The notes: generated by a model from the sequence alone, not told the origin. A DNA stretch of 64,000 bases from Cryobacterium sp. PH29-G1 (GCF_030063365.1 NZ_JASISY010000004.1:62001-126000); one strand, 5' to 3'. Shown: positions 45,168 through 56,394, counted from the first letter of the stretch. Numbers and translations are program-made.

Positions 45168-46451
45168 CTACTGGGTCGAGTTGGGGGTTGTACCGGGGGT
45201 CATGTTGTGTGGCTGGTGCGCAATCGTCGCGGTCGACGGGCCGCGAATAGCGGCCGCCACCTCGGCGAGGGCCGCGTAACTGTGCCCGCTCACGAAGGCA
45301 TCACAGTAAGGCAGGGCGGCCGCCATGCCGCCGACGATCGGCCGGTAGTCGACCGCGACCTTGCGTGGATTCACCCAGACAATCCGGTGCGCGAGCCGGC
45401 GCAGGCGTGCCATTTGGGCGTCGACGTCGGCCGGGTCGTCCTGCGCCCAACCGTCGGAGAACACGACAATCACGGCGCCGCGGGCCAGACCGCGCCGACC
45501 GAAGTCGTCGATGAATCGACGGATGCTCTCGGCCAGCCGGGTGCCGCCGGCCCAGTCCGTGGCGGTGGCAGCGGCCTGGGCGAGAGCCTGGTCGGGGTCG
45601 CGTAGGGCCAATTGGCGGGTCAGCCGGGTGAGGTGCGTGGAGAACACGAACGCTTCGGCGCGGGCCCCGGAGGCCGCGCCCTGCAGCAGCGAGAGGAAAA
45701 CCCGCGTATACGGTTCCATCGACCCCGACACATCGCACAGAAGCACCAGTCGGCGCGGTGAAACACGGCGGTGGGAGTAGTGCAGGGTGATCGGGTCGCC
45801 GCCGGTTCGCTGCGCGGCCCGCACGGTGCGGGCTACGTCGAGTCGGTCGCGCCGGTGCGGCGACGGATGCGTGCGGCGGCTGAGGCGGGACGGCGTCGAC
45901 AGCACGATGCGAGCCACGAGCCGGCGCAACCGGGCGAGTTCATCGGGGGCGAGATCGGCGAAGGCGATCTCGTGCAGGTGCTCATCGCGGGAGGCCATGG
46001 CCAGGATGGCATCACGCTCCGGGCCATCATTCTCACCCGAGTCGTCGGCACCGGGAAGCGGCGCGGGCGGGGTCGGCGCGGTGTTCGGTTCGGGGGAATC
46101 GGTGGCCCGGCTGGTCGGCGCGGCCGCCTTGATCTGCGGCTCGGATCCGATCGCCGGGGGAGCGTTCGGGTCGCCGCGGCTCCCGGCCGGGTCGAGTCGA
46201 CCGTCGAACACCGCGCTGAACACGGCGTCAAAGAGGGCGAGATGCTGTTGCTGGGAGACGAAGACGACCCGGCAGGCCCAGTACAGGGCCGCGCGGTCGG
46301 TCGGGGGTACCAGTCGCAGCGCTTCGGCCAGCCGAGCTGCCCGATCGGGCGACACCGGGAGTCCGGCGCGGTGCAGGGTCGTGCTGAAACCGGCGGCGAG
46401 GGCCGCCGTTTCGATCGAAGGGTGGCGGGCAGTGCGGCCGGCCTCAGACAT
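45168..46451 (-). CDS. coxE: CoxE-like VWA domain protein
   Basis: 427 residues from ATG 46451, which overlaps the MoxR/CoxD stop by eight bases (ATGTCTGA). The C-terminal VWA domain has its MIDAS motif DVSGSMEPY near residue 245; the N-terminal half is helical with an Ala/Pro-rich acidic linker (about 110-160). CoxE works with the AAA+ ATPase CoxD in maturing the [CuSMoO2] centre of CO dehydrogenase in Oligotropha. An in-frame ATG 18 residues upstream would run deeper into moxR and is less likely. Confidence 0.9.
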   Translation of the reverse strand: MSEAGRTARHPSIETAALAAGFSTTLHRAGLPVSPDRAARLAEALRLVPPTDRAALYWACRVVFVSQQQHLALFDAVFSAVFDGRLDPAGSRGDPNAPPAIGSEPQIKAAAPTSRATDSPEPNTAPTPPAPLPGADDSGENDGPERDAILAMASRDEHLHEIAFADLAPDELARLRRLVARIVLSTPSRLSRRTHPSPHRRDRLDVARTVRAAQRTGGDPITLHYSHRRVSPRRLVLLCDVSGSMEPYTRVFLSLLQGAASGARAEAFVFSTHLTRLTRQLALRDPDQALAQAAATATDWAGGTRLAESIRRFIDDFGRRGLARGAVIVVFSDGWAQDDPADVDAQMARLRRLAHRIVWVNPRKVAVDYRPIVGGMAAALPYCDAFVSGHSYAALAEVAAAIRGPSTATIAHQPHNMTPGTTPNSTQ

Positions 46452-47376
46452 CGGCGGCCTCCGCAACCCACGCGCCGCCGCGGGAGGCAGCGAGATCAAG
46501 GTCATCCCGGTTCTTGAGTATGGAACCCCAGGTCTGCTCGACCGCCCGAGCGCTGAGCTGCTCGATACCCAGCACGGTCAGAGCCGTCACCCAGTCGATG
46601 GCCTCCGCGATTCCGGGCGGCTTCACGAGGTCAAGGGAGCGTAACCGGGTGATCGCGCCCGCGGCCTCGGTGGCGATGGCCTGCGAACTGCTGGGCACCC
46701 GGCGGCGCACGATCTGTGCGATTCTCTCCGGCCCCGGGTAGTCAATCCAGTGATACAGACAGCGCCGGGTCAGGGCATCATGCAGGTCGCGCGTGCGATT
46801 GCTCGTGAGAATCACGATCGGCGGATGCGTGGCCCGCACGGTTCCCAGCTCGGGAATGGTGACCGCCGCTTCGGCGAGCAGTTCAAAGGTGAAGGCTTCG
46901 AACTCGGCGTCGGCCCGGTCGATCTCGTCGAGCAGCAACACAGCCGGTCGGGGGCCGGCGTGCTCGATCGCCTGTAACAGCGGGCGGCGCAGCAGATAAT
47001 CGCGGCCGAACAATTCAGTTTCGGCCAGGTCAACACCGCGCGCCTCCGCCAGACGAATTCCGAGCAGCTGCCGCGGATAATTCCACTCGTACAGTGCCTC
47101 CCCGGCGCTGATCCCCTCGTAGCATTGCAACCGAAACAGTTCGGTGTGCAGCAGACGGGCGAGGGCTTTGGCGATCTCGGTCTTGCCGACCCCCGGTTCG
47201 CCCTCCAGCAGCAGCGGCTGCCGCATGCGCACGGCCAGAAATACCGCGGTCGCCAGACCCTCATCGGCCAGATAATCTTCAGCGTCGAGGGCGCTCCGCA
47301 AAGCGGAGACGTGCGGAACCAGCTCCGCCATGGTCTCCGGGTCTGTCGGGTCGGGGCTGGTCGGTTGCGCGCTCAT
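46444..47376 (-). CDS. coxD: MoxR-family AAA+ ATPase (CoxD-like)
   Basis: 310 residues. Walker A GEPGVGKTE (about residue 60), Walker B LLLDEIDRADAEFEAF, sensor 1 VILTSNRTRDLHDALTRRC and an arginine-rich C-terminal lid. MoxR proteins pair with VWA proteins as metal-cofactor insertion chaperones; CoxD is needed for Cu and S insertion into CO dehydrogenase. It sits 30 bases after the XdhC-YHS gene and overlaps coxE. Confidence 0.93.
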   Translation of the reverse strand: MSAQPTSPDPTDPETMAELVPHVSALRSALDAEDYLADEGLATAVFLAVRMRQPLLLEGEPGVGKTEIAKALARLLHTELFRLQCYEGISAGEALYEWNYPRQLLGIRLAEARGVDLAETELFGRDYLLRRPLLQAIEHAGPRPAVLLLDEIDRADAEFEAFTFELLAEAAVTIPELGTVRATHPPIVILTSNRTRDLHDALTRRCLYHWIDYPGPERIAQIVRRRVPSSSQAIATEAAGAITRLRSLDLVKPPGIAEAIDWVTALTVLGIEQLSARAVEQTWGSILKNRDDLDLAASRGGAWVAEAADV

Positions 47377-47406
47377 CGGGTGTGCCCCCGACGGGCGACC
47401 AATGCC

Positions 47407-48333
47407 CTAGCGCGCGGTTGCATACTGCTCCGGATGTTCCAGAAAGGCTGCGCGGCAACCCGCCGAGCAGAAATACACGGTCTGACCGTTGTACTCCGCG
47501 TGCAGCGACGAGGGCATCCCGGCCACGGACATGCCGCAAACCGGATCGGTCACGGCCGGAGGCCTGATGGTGGCGGCATCCGCTGACGCCTCGTGCCTTC
47601 CGGTATCCAGCGCACTCGCGCGCTCGGCCCGCTCCCGCACCAGCTGGGCCAGAATCGACACCGCAATCTCTCCCGGGGTGCGCGCGCCGAGGTCGAGTCC
47701 CGCCGGGCTGAACACCCGGGCCCGCTGCTCGGGCGACACATCGAGCGAGGAGAGCACCGCCGCGCCGCGCCTGGGACTGGCCACGAGCGCAACGTAGGGC
47801 ACCCCGGCGGCGAGGGCGGCCAGCAGCGCCGGCTCCTCATCACGACCATGCGAGGCGACGATCAGCGCCGCGTCGCCGGCTTCGGGGGCGGCGGAGGCGC
47901 CATCCGCTTGTACAAGGTCGAAGCCGACCAGCGGCGCCATGGCGGCGAGCGCCTCGGCGTCGGGTGTGGAGCCGACGACGATCAGGCGGGGCAGCGGAAT
48001 GCGCGGCTGGAGAAAGATCTCGATCGCCCCGCCGCTCACGCAGGGGTTGGAGACCTCGACGGTGCCCTCCTGTACGGTGCTCGAGGGCACTCCGGCGACA
48101 ACTTTGAGCAGCAGCGGCTGCCGACTGGCGAGAACCTGCAGGCTGTACAGGCGAACGGATGCCTCCACGCATGTTCCCCCGACGAAGCCCTCGATTTCAC
48201 CGGTGGCGCGCACGAGCGCCGTGTCGCCGGCATGCGCGCTCGTGGGACGCACCGCGTGCACCACGGTCGCGTGCACAAACGGCTCGCGGCGCGCCTCGAG
48301 CTCGAGTTCCAGTACCGATTGCACAGCGGGCAT
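47407..48333 (-). CDS. XdhC-type protein fused to a C-terminal YHS domain
   Basis: 308 residues from ATG 48333, one base after the coxL stop. Residues about 10-245 form an XdhC/CoxF-type protein: VGGTCVEASVRLYSLQ, LIVVGSTPDAEALAAMAPLVGFDLV and the C-terminal PAGLDLGARTPGEIAVSIL. The last about 47 residues form a YHS domain, TDPVCGMSVA...TVYFCSAGCRAAFLEHPEQY, with its three Cys. YHS (TRASH-like) domains bind Cu or other soft metals. Placed straight after the catalytic subunit gene, it is a good candidate for delivering Mo cofactor and copper together (inference). The stop is close to moxR. Confidence 0.9.
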   Translation of the reverse strand: MPAVQSVLELELEARREPFVHATVVHAVRPTSAHAGDTALVRATGEIEGFVGGTCVEASVRLYSLQVLASRQPLLLKVVAGVPSSTVQEGTVEVSNPCVSGGAIEIFLQPRIPLPRLIVVGSTPDAEALAAMAPLVGFDLVQADGASAAPEAGDAALIVASHGRDEEPALLAALAAGVPYVALVASPRRGAAVLSSLDVSPEQRARVFSPAGLDLGARTPGEIAVSILAQLVRERAERASALDTGRHEASADAATIRPPAVTDPVCGMSVAGMPSSLHAEYNGQTVYFCSAGCRAAFLEHPEQYATAR

Positions 48334-48334
48334 G

Positions 48335-50724
<2,390 letters not shown>

Positions 50725-50728
<4 letters not shown>

Positions 50729-51282
50729 GCGTGCACCTCTGCATCTGTCGTAGCGTCTGTCGTTTCGGTGGTTGCCGGCGCGGCTCCCGCGGCGGCGCTC
50801 TCCGCGCTCGCTTCGGCAGATCCGGCGGGATGCTCGGCGGCCCACTGAATCGAGCGCACGATCGTGGCGTACCCGGTGCAGCGGCAGATCTGCCCCGAGA
50901 TGGCCTCGCGAATCTCGAGCGGCTCGGGGTGCGGGTTGTGGTCGAGCAGGGCGCGGGCGGTGAGCATCATGCCGGGGGTGCAGAAGCCGCACTGCAGGCC
51001 GTGCTCCTCCATGAAGCCCTGCTGCACCGGGTCGAGGGTGGCGCCGTCGGCGAGCCCCTCCACGGTCGTAATGGCGTGACCGTCGGCCATGGCGGCCAAA
51101 ACGGTGCACGACTTCACCGGCTGGCCGTCCATCAGCACCACGCAGGTGCCGCAGTTGCTGGTATCGCAGCCCCAGTGTGTTCCGGTGAGCCGCAGGTCGT
51201 CGCGAATGAAGTGCACGAGCAACACTCGGGGTTCGATCTCGCGGGTGACGTCGGTGCCGTTGATGGTCATACTGATCTGCAT
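50725..51282 (-). CDS. coxS: Aerobic CO dehydrogenase small [2Fe-2S] subunit
   Basis: 185 residues from ATG 51282; a second ATG four codons later is possible. Two [2Fe-2S] clusters are visible: the plant-type CDTSNCGTC with a distal Cys in VKSC, and the second domain CGFCTPGM with CRCTGY. The last 40 residues are an Ala/Thr-rich tail beyond the usual family length (about 160). It lies between coxM (5-base gap) and coxL (overlap). Confidence 0.96.
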
Positions 51283-51287
51283 CGGGC

Positions 51288-52208
51288 TCAGCCTTCCTGG
51301 GTCGTGTCGGTGGTGGTGCCGGAAGCGGATGTGCCGGACGCGGATGCTGCGGCGCGGCTGCACGCCACCCGCAGCACGCGCCGGGTCAGTTCGTCGGCGA
51401 GGTGCCGCTTGTAATCGACCGGTCCGCGCTGGTCGGCGAGGGGATCACAGGCTTGACCGGCCAGGCGACCGGCCTCGACGAAAAGGGTTTCGTCGGGAGC
51501 GTGACCCACCAGCACCGCTTCGACCTCGGTCACGTTGCGGTCCAGGCCCACCGCGGTGAGTCCGACCGCGACGTGTTCGATTGTGCCATCGGCGGCGAGC
51601 GTCACGCTCGCGCCGGCCGCGGCGACGGCCCAGTCTCCGACCCGGCGCTCCACTTTTTCGTAGGCGCTGCCGGAGCGGGCCCGTACCGGCAGTCGCACCT
51701 CGATGAGCAGCTCGTTCTGGGCGACGGCCGTCTCGTACGGGCCGCGGTGGAACTCGGCCATGGAGAGCATCCGTTCACCGGCCGGCCCCCGCACGACGGC
51801 CACCGCTTCGAGAACGTGGCACACCGTGGAGAGGTCCTCGGCCGGGTCGGCCTGGCAGAGGGAACCGCCGATGGTGCCGCGGTTGCGCACGATCGGGTCG
51901 GCAATGACACGTTCGGCATCGGCGATGATGGGGAACAGGCGTCGAATCTCGTCGGATTCGAGCAGGGTCGTGTGCCGGGTCATGGCACCGATGCGCAGCA
52001 CCGCCTGATCGACCAACAGATAGTCGAGCTCGAACAGCTCGTTGATATCGATGAGCCACTCGGGGCGGGCGAGGCGCAGCTTCATCATGGGAAGCAGGCT
52101 GTGGCCTCCGGCGACGACCCGTGCCTCAGCGCCGTGGCGGTCGAGTAGGGCCAGAGCGTTATCGACCGAGCTGGCGCGAACATAGTCAAATGGAGCCGGA
52201 ATCTGCAC
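51288..52208 (-). CDS. coxM: Aerobic CO dehydrogenase medium FAD subunit
   Basis: 306 residues from a GTG at 52208 with GAGGAG upstream. FAD motifs AGGHSLLPMMKLRLARPE (residues about 33-50) and RNRGTIGGSLCQADPAED (about 105-125) match CoxM. The C-terminal Ser/Thr/Ala-rich tail is variable. It is the first gene of the cox run; an exact inverted repeat lies about 45 bases upstream. Confidence 0.96.
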   Translation of the reverse strand: MQIPAPFDYVRASSVDNALALLDRHGAEARVVAGGHSLLPMMKLRLARPEWLIDINELFELDYLLVDQAVLRIGAMTRHTTLLESDEIRRLFPIIADAERVIADPIVRNRGTIGGSLCQADPAEDLSTVCHVLEAVAVVRGPAGERMLSMAEFHRGPYETAVAQNELLIEVRLPVRARSGSAYEKVERRVGDWAVAAAGASVTLAADGTIEHVAVGLTAVGLDRNVTEVEAVLVGHAPDETLFVEAGRLAGQACDPLADQRGPVDYKRHLADELTRRVLRVACSRAAASASGTSASGTTTDTTQEG

Positions 52209-52251
52209 GGGCTTCTCCTCGCTGAGAGGTACCTAAGTGCCAGGCATCATT

Positions 52252-52268
52252 GCACGACACTGTCGTGC
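52252..52268. promoter_or_regulatory. Inverted repeat upstream of coxM, candidate operator
   Basis: GCACGAC-ACT-GTCGTGC: seven-base exact arms with a three-base centre, 44 bases before the coxM GTG. Position and symmetry suit a dimeric regulator of the cox run, or a promoter-overlapping operator. No regulator gene is adjacent and I do not recognise the sequence as a known binding site. Confidence 0.4.
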
Positions 52269-52330
52269 CACAGCTTGCTCCCCGCGCCTCCCGAAGTCAA
52301 TCACCTTCCGTCGGGGGTGTGCTCAGAGGG

Positions 52331-53848
52331 CTAGGGGCGGCGACGCCAGGATTTCCAGAACCGGGTTTCGGCGGCAGCGCCCTGGTACTGCTCGTGGGCG
52401 TGCAGGCGGCCGTAGCTGAACGTGTTCTCGCCGTGCAGGTAGGCGTCGACGGCTCCACCCCGCAGCAGGTGTTCACGGGCGATGACGCTATCGTGCTGAT
52501 CGCCGAGGATCGTCTGCAGTTTTTGGGCGAACCGGCTCACCCGCGCGGCTCGCTTCGGACTGAGCGGCAGCGCCGTCTCGGCCGCATAACGCAGCCGCTT
52601 GGCCCGTTTGCGCACGGCATGCAGGGCGAGATCACGCTCCGACCCCGGCGCGGCTCTGGCAGCCCGGCGCACGGCTTGGCGCAGCTTCTTCCACTCCTTC
52701 GTGATCAGGGTCGGAACAACGACGCGGGCGTCTTGGTCGGCCACGGCGGTGAACGGCGGCGTGGCGAGCAGGGCGTCCAGAGCATCGAGCAGCCGAAAGT
52801 AGCGGTAGGTGTCGAGCGCCGCGACGAGCGTGTGGTCGGCGGTGTCGGCATCCGTTTGCGCGTGTGTTTGGAGGCGTTCGCGAATGGGGCCGAGCAACAG
52901 CGTCGGGCTTTCGCGGTCGAGCAGACCGGCCAGGCGCCGCTGCAGTACCTCTTCGTCACGCGAGCCGCCGAGCACGGCGGCGAGCCAGCCGAGCTCGGTG
53001 CGGAGGTGTTGCAGCACGGTCGGGTCGACGAGGGAACGGTAGGTGGCCAGCACCGAGCGCAGCCGGCGGGTGGCCACACGCATGGCGTGCACGGAGCCGG
53101 CCGTGTGCTGGCGAACCAGCGGGTCGTGCTGATTAATGACGTCAATCTGTTCGTTCAGGCTGGCCAGCAGCACGTTGCGGGCCGGACCGCCGGGGGTGGC
53201 CCGGCGCCGTTTCTGGGCCGGCGCCGCCGGAAAGCGGTCGCCCAGCGCGCGCGCCAGTTTCGAGGCGTGCCGCGACACGAGTATGCCGCCGCTTGCCAGC
53301 ACCGCCTGCCCCGCGTCGAGCAGATCCTCCGGTGCGTCGACCAGTTCGATCTCCCATTCGCGCCAGGCCGTCGAAGCGGGTTCGTGAACGAGCCGTTCGG
53401 ACCGCACCCGATCATCGCAGAGCAGAGCGAGGGTTTCGCCGCCCGCACCGATCAGGGCATGCACGACGCGCACGGTGTGCAGGCGTGCCACGGGAACAAG
53501 CTCGGCGTCGCGCACGTACACGCGCACGAGCTGGGCGAGGGATTCGGGCACGGCATCCGCGTCAGCCTGAGCGTGCCGGCCGAACGGCACGTGAATCTCG
53601 CGGCGGCGGGTGGCGCCGAGCGGCAGTTTGAGGTGCCACCCGGCGTCATCGCCGCCGAGGCGTCGGCGGAGGGTGATGTGCGCGCTGGCCAGAATGAGGT
53701 CGCTCGTGTCGAAATAGACGGCTTCGAGGGTGAACGTGACCGGCTCGGCAATGGCCTGTACCCCGGGGAGGTCGTTCAAGCCGGGCAGCAGTACCTGTTC
53801 GTCGACGTCAAACTTGCGTTCTATCTCGATACCACCGTTAGCGTCCAC
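52331..53848 (-). CDS. CYTH and CHAD domain protein
   Basis: 505 residues from a GTG at 53848. The CYTH domain starts at IEIERKFDVD (the ExExK motif) and runs to about residue 210; it binds triphosphates with metal ions. The CHAD domain (about 215-500) is rich in His, Arg and Lys (VHAMRVATRRLRSVLATYRSLVD, HAVRKRAKRLRYAAETAL), which bind phosphate or polyphosphate. Fusions of this type are linked to polyphosphate metabolism or granules. It is downstream of hmp on the same strand with a 26-base gap. Confidence 0.93.
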   Translation of the reverse strand: MDANGGIEIERKFDVDEQVLLPGLNDLPGVQAIAEPVTFTLEAVYFDTSDLILASAHITLRRRLGGDDAGWHLKLPLGATRRREIHVPFGRHAQADADAVPESLAQLVRVYVRDAELVPVARLHTVRVVHALIGAGGETLALLCDDRVRSERLVHEPASTAWREWEIELVDAPEDLLDAGQAVLASGGILVSRHASKLARALGDRFPAAPAQKRRRATPGGPARNVLLASLNEQIDVINQHDPLVRQHTAGSVHAMRVATRRLRSVLATYRSLVDPTVLQHLRTELGWLAAVLGGSRDEEVLQRRLAGLLDRESPTLLLGPIRERLQTHAQTDADTADHTLVAALDTYRYFRLLDALDALLATPPFTAVADQDARVVVPTLITKEWKKLRQAVRRAARAAPGSERDLALHAVRKRAKRLRYAAETALPLSPKRAARVSRFAQKLQTILGDQHDSVIAREHLLRGGAVDAYLHGENTFSYGRLHAHEQYQGAAAETRFWKSWRRRP

Positions 53849-53874
53849 GCCTCCAACCTAGCGCGGCGCGACTC

Positions 53875-55038
53875 TCAGGCGTTGGCGAGCCACAGGTCGG
53901 GGCCGAAGATCTCGTAGTGGATGCGGTCGGCGGGGACGCCGGACTCCAGCGCCTGGGAACGCAGGCTGCGCATGAACGGGAGCGGGCCGCAGAGGTACAC
54001 CGAGGCATCCTCCGGGATCGTCACATTGGCCAGCGACATGAAGCCTTCGTGGTGGCCCTCGCTCGGGATCTCCAGCCAGAGCTCGAGTTCGGCCGCCTCC
54101 AGCAGGGCGACGTCCTCGTTCATCTGGTCGCGCAGCGCCCAGCGCTCCAGGTTGCTCTCGGCGTGCAGCACACGCACCTGACGCTTCGAGCCGGAGTCGA
54201 CCAAGGAACGCAGGATGGAGGCGCTGGGCGTGCAGCCGATTCCGGCCGAGGCCAGGATCAGCGGGCCGGTGCCCGCATCGAGGGTGATGTCGCCGCACGG
54301 CACGGAGAGGACGAGGGTGTCGCCGACCTGCACGTCGCGGTGCAGCACGGGGGAGACCTCGCCGTCGGCGTCGAGCTTGGTGGTGAAGACGCGGGTCGTG
54401 GCCGTGCCGGCCGACAGCGAATACTGGCGCACCTGGCGGATTCCGTCGGGCATGACGGCGGTGACGCTGACGTACTGGCCCGGCAGGGCGGGCGTCACAG
54501 GGGTGTCGTCGGCCGGTTCGAGGGTGAATGTGACGGCGTCAGTCCCGGCCACTTCCTTCTTCACGACGGTCCAGGGGGCGAGCGGCTTGTCGCTGGCGAG
54601 TCCGGCGTAGAGGCCCTTTTCCATCTTGATCAGGGCGTGGGCCATGAGCCAGTACACCTCGGTCCAGGCGGCGGCGATCTCGGCCGTGATAACGTCACTG
54701 AGTTCGTCGGCGATGGCCTCGAACAGGTACTTGTAGACGATGTCGTACTGTTCGGGCTGAATATCCAGGGATACATGCTTGTGGGCGATGCGGGAGAGCA
54801 TGGCCTCCGGCGTGGTGTCCGGGTTCTGCACCAGGTGGCTCGCAAACACGGCGATGCTTCCGGCCAGGGCCTGCTGCTGCGTGCCGTTCTTCTGGTTGGA
54901 GCGGCTGAACAGCCCGTCGAACAGCTCGGGGTGAGCTGTGAGCATGCGGTGGTAGAAGTTCTTCGCGATTTCGGGCATCCGCTCACCGACAAGCGGGAGA
55001 GTGGCTTCGATGAGGGGGATGGACTGGGGCGAAAGCAT
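53875..55038 (-). CDS. hmp: Flavohemoprotein (nitric oxide dioxygenase)
   Basis: 387 residues from ATG 55038 with AGAAGGAG upstream. The globin domain (about 1-140) carries the proximal His in IAHKHVSLDIQPEQYDIV and a distal Tyr (KNFYHRML). It is followed by FAD (RQYSLSAG) and NAD (AGIGCTPSASILRSL, YLCGPLPFM) domains. The enzyme converts NO with O2 and NAD(P)H to nitrate. An NsrR-type operator lies 48 to 70 bases upstream and nsrR is the next gene. Confidence 0.96.
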   Translation of the reverse strand: MLSPQSIPLIEATLPLVGERMPEIAKNFYHRMLTAHPELFDGLFSRSNQKNGTQQQALAGSIAVFASHLVQNPDTTPEAMLSRIAHKHVSLDIQPEQYDIVYKYLFEAIADELSDVITAEIAAAWTEVYWLMAHALIKMEKGLYAGLASDKPLAPWTVVKKEVAGTDAVTFTLEPADDTPVTPALPGQYVSVTAVMPDGIRQVRQYSLSAGTATTRVFTTKLDADGEVSPVLHRDVQVGDTLVLSVPCGDITLDAGTGPLILASAGIGCTPSASILRSLVDSGSKRQVRVLHAESNLERWALRDQMNEDVALLEAAELELWLEIPSEGHHEGFMSLANVTIPEDASVYLCGPLPFMRSLRSQALESGVPADRIHYEIFGPDLWLANA

Positions 55039-55085
55039 GAATACTCCTTCTGTGAACCGACACCCATTTTGGGGGCCTGCACTAA

Positions 55086-55108
55086 AAGTAGCATTTGAAA
55101 TACCAATT
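55086..55108. promoter_or_regulatory. NsrR-type operator upstream of hmp
   Basis: The 23-base site is an imperfect 11-1-11 inverted repeat centred at G 55097: AAGTAGCATTT-G-AAATACCAATT, with eight of eleven pairs symmetric. It resembles the NsrR consensus of other bacteria (AAGATGC-ATTT core and its mirror). It lies between hmp (start 55038) and the upstream nsrR gene. NsrR repression relieved by NO is the expected control. Confidence 0.65.
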
Positions 55109-55117
55109 AAACGGATA

Positions 55118-55138
55118 CTTTCTACAAGTCGTAGAAAG
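55118..55138. promoter_or_regulatory. Second inverted repeat in the hmp-nsrR gap
   Basis: CTTTCTAC (55118-55125) and GTAGAAAG (55131-55138) are exact arms around AAGTC. The repeat lies between nsrR's stop and the NsrR-type site. It could be a second operator or a short terminator for nsrR (eight-base AT-rich stem); neither is decided. Confidence 0.4.
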
Positions 55139-55152
55139 AGGGGACTTTAGTC

Positions 55153-55596
55153 CTACCGCACCAATCCCAGCTCGACCAGAACCGGTCCACCCAGCTTGCC
55201 GTGCAAGATTTCGGAGATGACCAGGTCGTCCAATTCGCGATAGAAGGCTTCTCGGGCCCGGCGCAGGGCACCGCGCAGGCCGCAGTCGCTCAGTAGCGGG
55301 CACGGACCGTTGACCGTGTCGCAGGCGGCAAGATCGGTGCGCGTGTCGAGTTGGCGAAGCAGCGCCCCGACGGTGGCCTGGCGTCCGAGCGTGCTGATGC
55401 GCACGCCGCCGGTGCGCCCCCGAATCGCCTCGACCAGGCCGAGCTCGCGCAGGCGCAGCAGTGCCTTGCTCACATGGTTGTAGGGCGTCCCCACCTCCGC
55501 GGCGACAACCCGCGAGGTGAACGTCACGTTCTCCGGTGCCGCACACAGCAGCATGACGATCCGCAGGCAGACGTCGGAAAAAGCGTTGATCCTCAT
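55153..55596 (-). CDS. nsrR: Rrf2-family nitric-oxide-sensing repressor (NsrR)
   Basis: 147 residues. An Rrf2 winged HTH (residues about 1-60: FTSRVVAAEVGTPYNHVSKALLRLRELGLVEAIRGRTGGV) is followed by the three-Cys Fe-S cluster region CDTVNGPCPLLSDC. NsrR proteins carry a [4Fe-4S] cluster that reacts with NO. It sits directly upstream of hmp on the same strand, with a 114-base gap containing the operator. Confidence 0.93.
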   Translation of the reverse strand: MRINAFSDVCLRIVMLLCAAPENVTFTSRVVAAEVGTPYNHVSKALLRLRELGLVEAIRGRTGGVRISTLGRQATVGALLRQLDTRTDLAACDTVNGPCPLLSDCGLRGALRRAREAFYRELDDLVISEILHGKLGGPVLVELGLVR

Positions 55597-55641
55597 GCCT
55601 TAACTGTAAGTGCGCCAGTCGTCGTGCGGATATAAGAGAGA

Positions 55642-56394
55642 ATGGGCCAAGTGAACACTGATTCGGAGACGCTGTTTGAGGTAATCCGATTCGTGGACCT
55701 CGCCGGCGTGCTCGCCAACGCCATTCTCGGCGGGGTCGCCGCCCGCACCGCACGCCTCGACATTGTCGGCTTCGTGGTGCTCGCGATCATGAGTGGGCTC
55801 GGCGGAGGAATGATCCGCGACACCCTGCTGCAGCAGGGTAGCCCGGCCGCACTGCTCGACCCGGCGTACCTGATCTGCGCCATCCTCGGCGGGGTCATTG
55901 CCTACTTTGTCACGTTCAATGGCCGCTGGACCCGCCGCGTGCTGCTGCTGCTCGACGCGCTCGCCGTGGGCTGTTGGTCGGCGGTCGGTGCGCAGAAAGC
56001 CCTCGACGCCGGCCTGGGCTGGCTGCCCAGCATTCTGCTCGGCATGATCACGGCGGTCGGCGGCGGCATGGTGCGCGACATCATGTTGCTCAAAGTGCCC
56101 ACCATTTTCGGTGGTAATACGCTTTACGCCACCAGTGCGCTGCTCGCGAGCAGCGAAATGGTCATTCTGAGCAAGCTCGGCTTCGTGGCCATCGGTACCG
56201 CGGTGGCCATTCTCAGCGGCGCTGCGCTGTCCCTGCTGGCCAAGCGCTACGGCTGGATCTTGCCGACCGGATACGCGCTGCGCATCCCCAAGCCTATTTT
56301 GTTGCTGAACCCCCGGGCCTGGCGCCAGCGCCGACTCGATGCGCGCAACGCCCGAAACGGTATGAATCCCGACGATCCGGGTGCCACGGTCTAG
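55642..56394 (+). CDS. Trimeric intracellular cation channel-type (TRIC/UPF0126) membrane protein
   Basis: 250 residues with seven hydrophobic segments in two related halves. Each half has the family GGG motif: IMSGLGGGMIRDTLLQ and ITAVGGGMVRDIMLLKVPTIF. Prokaryotic TRIC proteins form K+-permeable trimers. The C-terminus is a basic tail. The gene is divergent from nsrR with 45 bases between. Confidence 0.92.
   Translation: MGQVNTDSETLFEVIRFVDLAGVLANAILGGVAARTARLDIVGFVVLAIMSGLGGGMIRDTLLQQGSPAALLDPAYLICAILGGVIAYFVTFNGRWTRRVLLLLDALAVGCWSAVGAQKALDAGLGWLPSILLGMITAVGGGMVRDIMLLKVPTIFGGNTLYATSALLASSEMVILSKLGFVAIGTAVAILSGAALSLLAKRYGWILPTGYALRIPKPILLLNPRAWRQRRLDARNARNGMNPDDPGATV

Noticed and set aside
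50729..51109. Long upstream extension of coxL across coxS
   Set aside because: The real CoxL N-terminus begins at 50728, overlapping the coxS stop; the upstream part is a shadow of coxS.
52250..53917. 555-codon rightward frame opposite the CYTH-CHAD gene
   Set aside because: No recognisable motif and Arg/Gln/Val-rich antisense composition; the minus-strand frame has complete CYTH and CHAD domains.
53917..55098. Rightward frame opposite hmp
   Set aside because: Shadow of hmp; it lacks domain content and a sensible ribosome site.
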